From Actinomycetes bacterium (GTDB lineage Bacteria > Actinomycetota > Thermoleophilia > Solirubrobacterales > JACPNS01): a stretch of 64,000 nucleotides of DNA. Shown piece after piece: positions 1 to 6,981 of this stretch. Position 1 is the stretch's first letter; every line of letters starts with the position of its first letter. The DNA is taken from NCBI GenBank assembly GCA_023404495.1, contig JAEYBE010000045.1, forward strand, positions 8,907-72,906, given 5' to 3'. The notes under the pieces were generated by a model. It was not told where the DNA came from. It searched no databases and saw only the letters and a list, made by a program, of their open reading frames with translations. A program made the translations under genes and the position numbers.

Positions 1-342
1 GTCGCCGATCTCCTTGGCCAGATCCGCGAGGCTCATGACCTCCGACTGCTCTTCGGCGAATGGCGTCAGCACCAGGTTGCGCAGATCGCCGATGTTGTCG
101 CCGGTCTCTTCGGCGCGCTCGACCAGCCGCTGAATCGCGGTCAGATTGAAGCCGCCGGCCTGCAACTGCTGTATTAGTTCAAGCCGGGCGATGTGGCGTT
201 CGCCGTAAAAGCCGATACGACCCTGTACGTCGGGTGCGGGGAGCAACCCGCGCGACTGGTGCGCACGAATGTTGCGCACAGTCATTCCGGTGTGCTGCGC
301 CAGTTCGTCAATCGTCAGTTGGTCAGTGGTTTTGGTCGCCAT
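1..342 (-). CDS. MerR-family transcriptional regulator (C-terminus cut by window edge)
   Basis: 114 codons are visible from an ATG at 342 to the left edge. The N-terminal winged HTH of the MerR family is clear: TIDELAQHTGMTVRNIRAHQ, then RGLLPAPD and the GRIGFYGERHIARLELIQQL segment. The following helix (AIQRLVERAEE) starts the dimerisation coiled coil; the effector domain lies outside the window. It is divergent from the membrane protein at 406, with 63 bp between start codons. That gap holds a palindrome at 381-394 suited to a MerR-type promoter, so it probably regulates the neighbour. The effector is unknown. Confidence 0.9.
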   Translation of the reverse strand, partial: MATKTTDQLTIDELAQHTGMTVRNIRAHQSRGLLPAPDVQGRIGFYGERHIARLELIQQLQAGGFNLTAIQRLVERAEETGDNIGDLRNLVLTPFAEEQSEVMSLADLAKEIGD

Positions 343-371
343 CGAGCAGAAATCCTACATTCAAGTCGCAC

Positions 372-405
372 TTGCATGGAACATGATTTCATGTAACATA
401 GCCGC
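372..405 (+). promoter_or_regulatory. Candidate MerR-controlled promoter, possibly giving a leaderless mRNA
   Basis: A perfect palindrome ACATGA-TT-TCATGT (381-394) lies between a -35-like TTGCAT (372-377) and a -10-like TAACAT (394-399). The -10 ends 6 bp before the ATG at 406 and no Shine-Dalgarno is present, so the transcript may begin at or next to the start codon. The spacer is about 16 bp, shorter than the 19-20 bp of classical MerR promoters. The element assignment is inference. Confidence 0.45.
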
Positions 406-2313
406 ATGACACTTGCCTCACTTTCCCCCTTTCTGGCTGCTGCCGAGACCGTCGCCCCAGCAGGCGGTGCAGCGCTAAAAGAAGTCTTTATCGCCACGAT
501 CATGGGCGGCGTCGCCTTCGGTGGCGTCGTATTCCTTGCCCTGGGTCACCGCAGCGGCCGCATCCACTGGCTGCAGACAATCGGCGATTTCGCCGGACGC
601 CAGACCGGCCTGCCGGCGTGGGCCGCGCTGCCGCTGGCGCTCTTGACCGGCTCGTTGCTGGCTGCGGTTTTCGGCCTCTATTGGGACATCTCGCTGCACC
701 TGAACAACGGTCGCGACGAGGGCCCGCTGGCCAACCCCTCGCACTACTTCATCCTGATCGGTCTGCTCGGCGTCTTCTCCGCCGGCGTGCTCGCGATCAC
801 GATGCCCAAGCCGGGCACCAAACCAAGCCCGTGGGCCGTGCGCCTGGCCGAAGGCTGGTACGCACCGGTCGGCGGCATTCTGATCGCCGTGTCCGCCGCC
901 TTCGGACTCGTCGGTTTCCCGCTTGACGACCTCTGGCACCGTCTCTTCGGCCAGGACGTGACGCTCTGGGGTCCGACCCACCTCTTGATGCTGACCGGCG
1001 CCGGGCTCTGCTTGATCGGGGCCTCGGTGCTGCTGACCGAAGGCAGCCTTGCGACCGACCGCGTCCGCGGGGACCGCAAGCCGACTTCGCGCGAGCGCTT
1101 CGTCAGCAAGGGCAGGCGCGCGATGGCCGGCGGCGGATTGCTCGCGGCGCTGTCGATCTACATGGGCGAGTTCGACTACGGAATTGCGCAGTTCCAGCTC
1201 GTCTTCCACCCGCTGATGGCGATGGTCGCCGCCGGCGTGGCACTCGTCTATGCGCGCATGACCGCCGGCAAGGGCGGTGCGGTGCTTGCGGCGTTGTTCT
1301 TCCTGCTCGTGCGCGGCGTGCTCACGCTGATCGTGCATGAGGGTTTTGGCAAGCCGGTTGCCCACTTCCCGATCTTCCTCGGCTGCGCTATCGCGGTGGA
1401 GCTGGTGGGCCTCGCGATGAGCGGCCGCATCGCCAAGAATCCGGTCCAGTTCGGCATCGCATCGGGCGCCGCGATCGGAACCCTCGGCCTGATCACCGAA
1501 TGGGGCTGGAGCCACGTCTGGATGATCTACCCCTGGACCGAGACACTCCTGCCGGAGGGCGCGATCATTGGCTTCCTTGCGGCGATCGCCGGAGGTTGCA
1601 TCGGGGCCTGGATGGCCAACTCGCTGATGTTGCGCGCACGGCCGACCGGCGCTCTGCGTTACGCGCCGATCGCGTCATTCTTTGTCGTGATCGTGCTCGC
1701 CGGCTACGGCCTCGTGCAGGATTCGCCCAAGGGCCTGACCGCGACCTTCACCAACACGCCGGCGCAGACCGACAAGGCCGGCACCTGGGTGAACACGACC
1801 GTCAAGCTCAACACCACCAAGTTCGACCAGGACCAGAAGTGGGCGAAGCAAATTGCTTGGCAGGGGCCAGGCTTTGTGGTCGCCGATCTCGAGCAGATCG
1901 GCCCCGGCGAGTACCGCACGAGCGAGCCGCTCCCGGCGTTTGGCAAGTGGAAGTCGATGGTGCGCTTCCACAGCGGCAGCTCGATGATGGGCGCGCCGGT
2001 CTTCGAGCCCAACGACCCCGCGATCCCGGCGGCAGAGGTGCCTGCCCTGCCGCTCGTCACTCGCGAGCTCAAGCCCGACCGCGTCGTGCTCCAGCGCGAG
2101 GCGAAGTTTGAGGGCGGCTGGCTGCCGATGCTGGGGTACCTCGTGATGTTCGCCGTCGCAATGCTGCTGCTTGGTCTGCTGGCTTGGGGAATCCAGCGCA
2201 TCAGCAAGCCACTGACCGACGAACAGGAGTCAGGCGGGGGTCTTGAGGAGCCGAGCCTCGGACCCGTGCGCAGCAGCGGGCCCAAACCCAGCGGCACTCC
2301 GCGCACCACCTGA
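406..2313 (+). CDS. Polytopic membrane protein of unknown function, 635 aa
   Basis: I do not recognise a named family. The protein has an N-terminal membrane segment followed by roughly ten more hydrophobic segments to about residue 440. It then has an extracytoplasmic beta-type domain (about 445-590, with segments such as GPGFVVADLEQIGPGEYRTS) and a final membrane segment (about 592-612) before a Pro/Gly-rich cytoplasmic tail. Conserved-looking polar positions sit in membrane context: WDISLHLN, PSHYFILIG, WGPTHLLML. The ATG lacks a Shine-Dalgarno. Divergence from a MerR regulator suggests inducible expression, perhaps for metal or redox handling, but the substrate cannot be read from sequence. 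Confidence 0.8.
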   Translation: MTLASLSPFLAAAETVAPAGGAALKEVFIATIMGGVAFGGVVFLALGHRSGRIHWLQTIGDFAGRQTGLPAWAALPLALLTGSLLAAVFGLYWDISLHLNNGRDEGPLANPSHYFILIGLLGVFSAGVLAITMPKPGTKPSPWAVRLAEGWYAPVGGILIAVSAAFGLVGFPLDDLWHRLFGQDVTLWGPTHLLMLTGAGLCLIGASVLLTEGSLATDRVRGDRKPTSRERFVSKGRRAMAGGGLLAALSIYMGEFDYGIAQFQLVFHPLMAMVAAGVALVYARMTAGKGGAVLAALFFLLVRGVLTLIVHEGFGKPVAHFPIFLGCAIAVELVGLAMSGRIAKNPVQFGIASGAAIGTLGLITEWGWSHVWMIYPWTETLLPEGAIIGFLAAIAGGCIGAWMANSLMLRARPTGALRYAPIASFFVVIVLAGYGLVQDSPKGLTATFTNTPAQTDKAGTWVNTTVKLNTTKFDQDQKWAKQIAWQGPGFVVADLEQIGPGEYRTSEPLPAFGKWKSMVRFHSGSSMMGAPVFEPNDPAIPAAEVPALPLVTRELKPDRVVLQREAKFEGGWLPMLGYLVMFAVAMLLLGLLAWGIQRISKPLTDEQESGGGLEEPSLGPVRSSGPKPSGTPRTT

Positions 2314-2325
2314 TACCAGAGCTAC

Positions 2326-2350
2326 AAGGCCCGGGGGGCGGGAGCCTTTT
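2326..2350 (+). terminator. Weak terminator-like hairpin
   Basis: AAGGC and GCCTT arms bracket a G-rich loop just after the stop of the membrane protein and are followed by TTTC. The stem is short, so this is a weak call. Confidence 0.35.
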
Positions 2351-2369
2351 CAGGTTCTAGGATTCCCCC

Positions 2370-2441
2370 GGGTCCTTAGCTCAACTGGTAGAGCATCGGG
2401 CTTTTAACCCGACGGACAGGGTTCGAGTCCCTGAGGACCCA
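2370..2441 (+). tRNA. tRNA-Lys (anticodon TTT)
   Basis: A complete cloverleaf is present. Acceptor GGGTCCT (2370-2376) pairs with AGGACCC (2434-2440), and the discriminator is A2441. The anticodon stem TCGGG/CCCGA encloses loop CTTTTAA with TTT at 2403-2405. The T-arm is CAGGG-TTCGAGT-CCCTG. No CCA is encoded. Confidence 0.96.
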
Positions 2442-2589
2442 CTTTGATTCGCTGACTGGCGCGATCTCGTCGATGCTCGCCCGTCAGATTCTCGGTCACG
2501 ACCGGAAGGTCGCTCCCTCGAACTGTCGGGCTGCGCGTCGACGATCTCACACCATTCAGCGCCTCAAAGTTTCGTGGGTTGGTTGATGT

Positions 2590-3057
2590 TCAGGCTTCGA
2601 CCAGGGCTGCCAGCCGGTCGTACGTCTCGAGCATGCCTTCTTCCATGCCGGTGTCCTTCATTGCTTCCAGCGCTTCGGGCGCGCCGAAGACCGCTGTTGC
2701 CGTGAGGCGAGTGCCCTGCTCTGTTGGCTCGAACTCCATCGTCTCCAGGCTGACGTGGCCGGGGGCTCCCAAGTACTCGAAGGTCTGGACGATGCGCTCG
2801 TTCTCTTTGACTTCGTGGTAGACGCCGCGGAAGGCGTGCTCGGGTTCGCCGCCGTCCTGGCCGACGTGGACGAATCGCCAAGCTCCGCCGGTGCGGGCGT
2901 CGAGTTGCTCGGCGCGGGTCGTGTAGCTGGCCGGGCCCCACCACTGCTCCACCTGTTCTGGCGTGGTGTAGGCGCGGAAGACCTTCTCGGGCGGCGCGGC
3001 CAGCTCGCGTTCCACCCGCAGGTGCTGCTCGTAGTAGGTCACTTTTGATTCGCTCAT
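2590..3057 (-). CDS. SRPBCC/AHSA1-family protein (activator of Hsp90 ATPase-like)
   Basis: 155 aa from the ATG at 3057. Family signatures include the N-terminal strand LRVERELAAPPEKVFRAYT, the EQVEQWWGP motif after the first helices, GGAWRFVHVGQDG, and the C-terminal helix ending in YDRLAALVEA. These START-like folds bind small hydrophobic ligands or act in stress responses. The start lies 1 nt after the stop of the ArsR regulator, so the two genes form one operon; ArsR/SRPBCC pairs are common in bacteria. The ligand is unknown. Confidence 0.92.
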   Translation of the reverse strand: MSESKVTYYEQHLRVERELAAPPEKVFRAYTTPEQVEQWWGPASYTTRAEQLDARTGGAWRFVHVGQDGGEPEHAFRGVYHEVKENERIVQTFEYLGAPGHVSLETMEFEPTEQGTRLTATAVFGAPEALEAMKDTGMEEGMLETYDRLAALVEA

Positions 3058-3058
3058 C

Positions 3059-3394
3059 TCACTGCTCCTTTGCCAGGTACTCCGCGAGCGAGTCGATGCG
3101 CTGGACGAAGTGCTGCTTGTAGGTCTCCAGTTGATCGATCGCGGCATCGAGCGAACCCTCCACCGGCGAGACGATCTGCTGCTTTCCCGACCGCCGCTTT
3201 GCGATCAGGCCCGAACGCTCGAGCACCTTGAGGTGCTTCGAGACCGCCGCGAGACTCATCTCATAGGGCTCGGCCAGCTCGCTCACTGAGAGTGGCCTGC
3301 GCGCGACGCGCGTGAGGATGTCCCTGCGCACGGGGTCTGCGAGGGAACCGAAGATCGAGTCGAGCGGGGTTGGGGCTGCAATTGATTCAACCAT
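3059..3394 (-). CDS. ArsR-family winged-helix regulator
   Basis: 111 aa from the ATG at 3394. A TTG further upstream at 3433 would add 13 residues, but the ATG fits the family. The ArsR HTH is clear: IFGSLADPVRRDILTRVA, then LSVSELAEPYEMSLAAVSKHLKVL and the wing LIAKRRSGKQQ. No metal-binding Cys cluster is visible, matching the SRPBCC-linked, non-metal ArsR group. It is the first gene of the ArsR-SRPBCC operon. A 9-bp inverted repeat at 3385-3404 overlaps its own start codon and indicates autoregulation. Confidence 0.92.
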   Translation of the reverse strand: MVESIAAPTPLDSIFGSLADPVRRDILTRVARRPLSVSELAEPYEMSLAAVSKHLKVLERSGLIAKRRSGKQQIVSPVEGSLDAAIDQLETYKQHFVQRIDSLAEYLAKEQ

Positions 3395-3404
3395 TTGGTT
3401 GAAT
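3385..3404 (-). promoter_or_regulatory. Candidate ArsR operator overlapping the start codon
   Basis: Perfect inverted repeat ATTCAACCA-TT-TGGTTGAAT. The ArsR start codon (complement of 3392-3394) lies in the middle of the dyad. Binding would block initiation of the ArsR-SRPBCC operon. Operator function is inference from symmetry and position. Confidence 0.6.
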
Positions 3405-3685
3405 GTTAGCCGATCCGCCTCTTTGACGCGCAAGTCGGGGCGCCATTCCTTTGCTATCTAATTTCTCAGCTAACTCTCAGGAACCGCACATGCACGCTTA
3501 ACCGCAATCCGCTTAAATGAACCAGTGAGCACAACGGAGCCGATTCGCCGGTTTGAGCGAGCTTGGCGTCTCGGGTGTGCATCCGGCCTTTGAGCGAGGG
3601 CCAGTTGTTTCAAACCGCTGTGCATGACGGCTCCGGCGCCACGAGGTTTCCCCCTCATCCGCCGGGGCCGTTTCACTTTTGTTGC
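3395..3685. other. Intergenic stretch without a convincing gene
   Basis: About 290 bp upstream of the ArsR operon and downstream of a small minus-strand reading frame. It should contain the ArsR promoter. I see no RNA gene, repeat or strong hairpin. Confidence 0.5.
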
Positions 3686-3883
3686 TCAGTGGATGCGGTG
3701 GCCCTGGTTGCGCAGGCGCTCGGTGTAGGCACGTGCCTCAACCGCTCGCTCGAGCATCTCGGGATCGCGACCGGCGCGGCGCAGGACGTCAGCGGCCGAG
3801 GTCCACGACTCTCCTCGCGTGGTCTGCCGTTCGGCGGCTCTCGCCACGGGCTGCTGCTGATCAATCGGCCGGCGCCAATCCAT
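3686..3883 (-). CDS. Small hypothetical protein, 65 aa
   Basis: This short frame has strong G/C bias at third codon positions and a plausible helical C-terminal half (SAADVLRRAGRDPEMLERAV then EARAYTERL). The N-terminus is Gln/Arg-rich. No family is recognised and the ribosome binding site is weak. It lies downstream of the DoxX gene on the same strand. It could be a chance frame; codon bias is the main support. Confidence 0.4.
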   Translation of the reverse strand: MDWRRPIDQQQPVARAAERQTTRGESWTSAADVLRRAGRDPEMLERAVEARAYTERLRNQGHRIH

Positions 3884-3959
3884 GCCATTTCTGTCGGCCG
3901 CAGGGCGCGCGTGCTTGAACTAACGCAATGTTGTCCGCGACTTTGGCAGGCGGCGCGGG

Positions 3960-4334
3960 CTAGGCAGCGTCGCGCTGCGTCGCCGCCCAGACCTGGGCGA
4001 TGATCGCGAACTGAAGCGGCAGCCGTGCCCACAGTGCCCACGCCGGGAACTGCTTGAAGCGTTCCGGGTTGACCGCCATGTTGATGTTCGCCGGAAACAC
4101 GGCGATCAGTAGTGCGATCAGGCCGCGACCGGCGTGCTTTCTGACGCTCGGGATCAGCACGCCCACGCCGCCGAGGAACTCAGCGACTCCCGAAACGTAG
4201 ACGAGCGCCTTCGGATTGGGCAGTCCGCGCGGAACGATCGCGGTGAAAAACTTCTCAAGCCAGAAGTGCGCCGAGCCCGTCGTCATGAACGTGAGCGCGG
4301 TGGCGATCTGCAGCGGTGTCGCGCGGCGAACCAT
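3960..4334 (-). CDS. DoxX-family membrane protein
   Basis: About 124 aa from the ATG at 4334; an upstream ATG at 4379 is possible but would overlap the divergent antiporter start. The family pattern of four membrane helices is present: LQIATALTFMTTGSAHFWLE, VYVSGVAEFLGGVGVLIP, GLIALLIAVFPANINMAVNP, and a final helix near WARLPLQFAIIAQVW. DoxX-like proteins are small integral membrane proteins linked to redox stress or quinone chemistry. Divergent from the antiporter with about 40 bp between the chosen starts. Confidence 0.85.
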   Translation of the reverse strand: MVRRATPLQIATALTFMTTGSAHFWLEKFFTAIVPRGLPNPKALVYVSGVAEFLGGVGVLIPSVRKHAGRGLIALLIAVFPANINMAVNPERFKQFPAWALWARLPLQFAIIAQVWAATQRDAA

Positions 4335-4373
4335 CGCCGGGGAGACTACCTGCTTGTTAGCGTCTGCCCCCAG

Positions 4374-5576
4374 GTGCATCTGGCTGATCAACTCGTCGCG
4401 CTGGGCGGAGCCTTTCTGGTGGCCGCGCTGCTCGCGCGCGCCGGCCGTCAGATCGACCTACCGACGATCCCGCTCTTCATCCTCGCCGGAATCCTCCTCG
4501 GTCCCAACACCCCGGGAATCGTGCTCTTTGAGAACCCGGCGGATCTGAAGCTACTGGCGACGCTCGGCCTGATTTTTCTGCTCTTCTACCTGGGCCTCGA
4601 GTTCTCGATGGAACGGCTCGTGGAAGGCGGTGGCAAGCTCGTGGGGATCGGCGCTGCATACATCGCGATCAACGTCGGCGGCGGGTTTGTCTTTGGCCTG
4701 ACACTCGGATGGGGCTTCGAAGAGGCGCTCGTGCTGGCCGGGGTGCTCGGCATCTCCTCGAGCGCGATCGCCACGAAGATCCTCGTCGAGCGAAAGCGAA
4801 TGGACTACCCCGAGACGCCGCTGATTCTTGGGATCATTGTGATCGAGGATCTCTTCCTCGCGCTCTACCTCGCGGTCGTAACACCAGTGATCTCCGGTGC
4901 CGGCGACACGACCGAGATCGCCAAGGATGTGCTCGTCGGGTTTGTTTTCCTTGCGGCACTGGCCGCCGTCGCCCGCTGGGGAACTGCGATCGTCGCGCGG
5001 CTGCTCAACAGCGACTCAGACGAGTTGTTGATCGTCGCGGTTGTGGGACTGACTGTGCTCGTCTCCGGCATCGCCGAAGAGCTCGGCGTCTCGGACGCGA
5101 TCGGCGCATTCATGGTCGGGCTGATCATCGGCGAAACCGTGCTGCGCGAGCGCGTCGAAACCAAGATCCTTCCGCTGCGCGACCTCTTCGGCGCTCTCTT
5201 CTTCTTTCATTTCGGTCTGCTGCTCGTGCCGGCCGACGTACTCGATCTCGCCCCCCTGGTCGCGATCGCCGTTCTGCTGACGATGCTGCTCAACTGGATC
5301 GCCGGCGTATTGGCCGCGCGAGTCTCGGAGCTCGGTCGGCTCGAAGCCGCTCGCATCGCGCTGACGGTCTTCGCCCGCGGGGAGTTCGCGCTGATTCTGG
5401 TCACGCTCGCCGGGACCGCCGGGCTGGACCAGCGGATCTCGTCCTTCACCGCCGGCTACGTCTTCGTGCTGGCGATCATCGGACCGCTGCTTGCATCGCG
5501 CGCCAAGTACCTGCTGGCGTTTTTCCCGCAACGCTTGTTCCCTGCGGAACGAAGCGCCCCCGAAGGAACCGCCTAG
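4374..5576 (+). CDS. Cation:proton antiporter, CPA2 (KefB/NapA-like) family
   Basis: 400 aa from a GTG at 4374, chosen because membrane similarity begins directly after it (LADQLVALGGAFLVAALLAR); no good Shine-Dalgarno is visible and the start is uncertain. About 12 membrane helices. Family motifs include IPLFILAGILLGPNTPG, FLLFYLGLEFSMERL, GISSSAIATKIL and the core-helix region GVSDAIGAFMVGLIIGE. The protein ends after the membrane domain, so there is no RCK/TrkA_N regulatory domain as in KefB/KefC. The likely role is Na+/H+ or K+/H+ exchange. Confidence 0.9.
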   Translation: MHLADQLVALGGAFLVAALLARAGRQIDLPTIPLFILAGILLGPNTPGIVLFENPADLKLLATLGLIFLLFYLGLEFSMERLVEGGGKLVGIGAAYIAINVGGGFVFGLTLGWGFEEALVLAGVLGISSSAIATKILVERKRMDYPETPLILGIIVIEDLFLALYLAVVTPVISGAGDTTEIAKDVLVGFVFLAALAAVARWGTAIVARLLNSDSDELLIVAVVGLTVLVSGIAEELGVSDAIGAFMVGLIIGETVLRERVETKILPLRDLFGALFFFHFGLLLVPADVLDLAPLVAIAVLLTMLLNWIAGVLAARVSELGRLEAARIALTVFARGEFALILVTLAGTAGLDQRISSFTAGYVFVLAIIGPLLASRAKYLLAFFPQRLFPAERSAPEGTA

Positions 5577-5596
5577 TAATCTCCAGGCCAGCCACG

Positions 5597-5666
5597 GCCC
5601 CATCGTCTAATGGTTAGGACGTCGGCTTTTCAAGCCGAAAACCGGGGTTCGACTCCCCGTGGGGCT
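5597..5666 (+). tRNA. tRNA-Glu (anticodon TTC)
   Basis: Acceptor GCCCCAT (5597-5603) pairs with GTGGGGC (5659-5665). The anticodon loop TTTTCAA carries TTC, and the T-arm is CGGGG-TTCGACT-CCCCG. The last bases overlap the stop codon of the convergent lipoprotein gene. Confidence 0.95.
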
Positions 5667-6195
5667 ACTTGCTCGCCAGCTCTCCAGTGGGAGTCACGGC
5701 AGACCAGGTCGCACCGAAGGACTCCTTGTCGTTGCCAAGCACACTGTCCTCGCCCTGGTCGTCCGAGAAGTAATAGAGCGGGTGTCCGCCGTAGGTCAGC
5801 TGGTTGGAATCCTTCGCGTACTCGACAGCGCCGACCTTCTCGCGTTCGATCGCGCCGGAGATGCTCACGCCGCGCCCGACGATCACCGGCAGCCACTTCC
5901 AGGCGCACTCGCCGCGACAGTCGAGCGTCTTGCCTGAGTCTGTCCGGAAGGTGTAGAGGGTCCGCTCTTCCTGGCCGGCGATGACTTCGCCGACCTTCGA
6001 CTTCTTGGTCGAAAGCGGCACCGCGCCGTCCGCGTCGGTGATCGTCACCTCGACCGATGCCCCGGGCGCGCCGGTGTACGCGGTCTTGCCCTTGGGCTTG
6101 TCGTCGCCGCCGCAGCCGACCAATGTGATCGCCAGCACGGCGATCAGCAGCAGCCCGCTCAGCTTCGTTCCTTGGCTCATTTTCTCCATGCTCAT
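5665..6195 (-). CDS. Secreted lipoprotein with PF03640-type repeats
   Basis: 176 aa with a lipoprotein signal: hydrophobic LSGLLLIAVLAITL then lipobox VGC, so it is membrane-anchored outside the cell. Two related segments carry the hallmarks of the 'secreted repeat of unknown function' family: LYTFRTDSGKTLDCRGECAW...WLPV, and LTYGGHPLYYFSDDQGEDSV. Three in-frame ATGs exist (6195, 6189, 6180); GGAG lies just before the last, so the true start may be 6180. The stop overlaps the tRNA-Glu 3' end by 2 bp on the other strand. Molecular function is unknown. Confidence 0.9.
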   Translation of the reverse strand: MSMEKMSQGTKLSGLLLIAVLAITLVGCGGDDKPKGKTAYTGAPGASVEVTITDADGAVPLSTKKSKVGEVIAGQEERTLYTFRTDSGKTLDCRGECAWKWLPVIVGRGVSISGAIEREKVGAVEYAKDSNQLTYGGHPLYYFSDDQGEDSVLGNDKESFGATWSAVTPTGELASK

Positions 6196-6210
6196 ATAAC
6201 AACCGTAAAC

Positions 6211-6245
6211 GAGAAAGGACGCCCTCCCAGGTGGCGCCCTTTCTC
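6211..6245 (-). terminator. Hairpin terminator downstream of the TetR gene
   Basis: The arms GAGAAAGGACGCC and GGCGCCCTTTCTC match at 12 of 13 positions around a 9-nt loop. It lies between the TetR stop (6353) and the lipoprotein start, both on the minus strand. The following T-tract is poor. Confidence 0.6.
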
Positions 6246-6352
6246 TGCTCGGTTTCTACTCGGGGGGAGTCGCGCGGGCTGCTCGGTAAAGCCGCGCCAA
6301 CCGAAGTGAGATCCTGATTCCACCCGTGGCCGTGGCTGACCTGCCGGCGCGC

Positions 6353-6979
6353 TCACTCTGGCAGCGAAGTTGCAGGTGTCAGCACACGCCACATGATCTC
6401 GGTGAGGCCCTGCGCCACGCGCGCGGCCTGCTCGTCTGTCGCATCGCGCCCGACCATCTGGTGCAGCGCACGTTCACCGGTCCAGGCCATAACTTCGGCG
6501 ATCGTCGCCACCTCCCGATCCGAGAGCCGCGGGTCGCGCTCGCGAATCGCCGGTGCGATTGCGTCGCCGACGGCCTTGATCACGGACTGCCAGTCCTCGC
6601 GCGTCTCGGCGTCGTACTCGGCGAGTTCGATCAGGCTCGAGAGCACACCGGCATGCGCTCGCCAGAGGCTGACAATCTCCTCGGCAGAAGCCGCGAGCTT
6701 CTCGCGTCCGGCGGCTGGCTCGGAAATGAATGTCGCCGTGACCCGCTGGAATTCCCGCAGTTCTGTGGCGGCAAGTCGCGAGACCAGTGCGCGCTTGTCG
6801 CCGAAGTGCAGATAGAACGTCGCGCGAGAAACGCCTGCGGCCTCAACGATCCGATTGACCGACAGTCCCGCCAGCGAAGCGCCGGAATCGAGCAGTGTGA
6901 TCGTCGCGTCGAGGATCCGTTGCTCGGTCTCGCCGCTGGTCATGCGGCGGTCGATCCGTTGTTGATCGTTGGCGCTCAA
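6353..6979 (-). CDS. TetR-family transcriptional regulator
   Basis: 208 aa from a TTG at 6979, or 196 aa from an ATG at 6943. The N-terminal HTH is canonical: TEQRILDATITLLDSG, LSVNRIVEAAGVSRATFYLH, FGDKRALVSRL. The C-terminal ligand domain is helical and ends in a TetR_C-like segment (MAWTGERALHQMVG). It starts 2 bp after the P450 stop, so it is co-transcribed with P450 and probably autoregulates. The dyad at 8236-8260 upstream of P450 is the likely operator. The ligand is unknown. Confidence 0.93.
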   Translation of the reverse strand: MSANDQQRIDRRMTSGETEQRILDATITLLDSGASLAGLSVNRIVEAAGVSRATFYLHFGDKRALVSRLAATELREFQRVTATFISEPAAGREKLAASAEEIVSLWRAHAGVLSSLIELAEYDAETREDWQSVIKAVGDAIAPAIRERDPRLSDREVATIAEVMAWTGERALHQMVGRDATDEQAARVAQGLTEIMWRVLTPATSLPE

Positions 6980-6981
6980 TT

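Noticed and set aside
475..1515. Long minus-strand open frame of 346 codons opposite the membrane protein
   Set aside because: It is a low-complexity Arg/Gln/His-rich shadow of the real plus-strand gene, as expected in GC-rich DNA.
5016..5603. 195-codon minus-strand frame opposite the antiporter
   Set aside because: Its composition is that of an antisense shadow (Glu/Gln/Arg runs) and the plus strand encodes clear membrane motifs.
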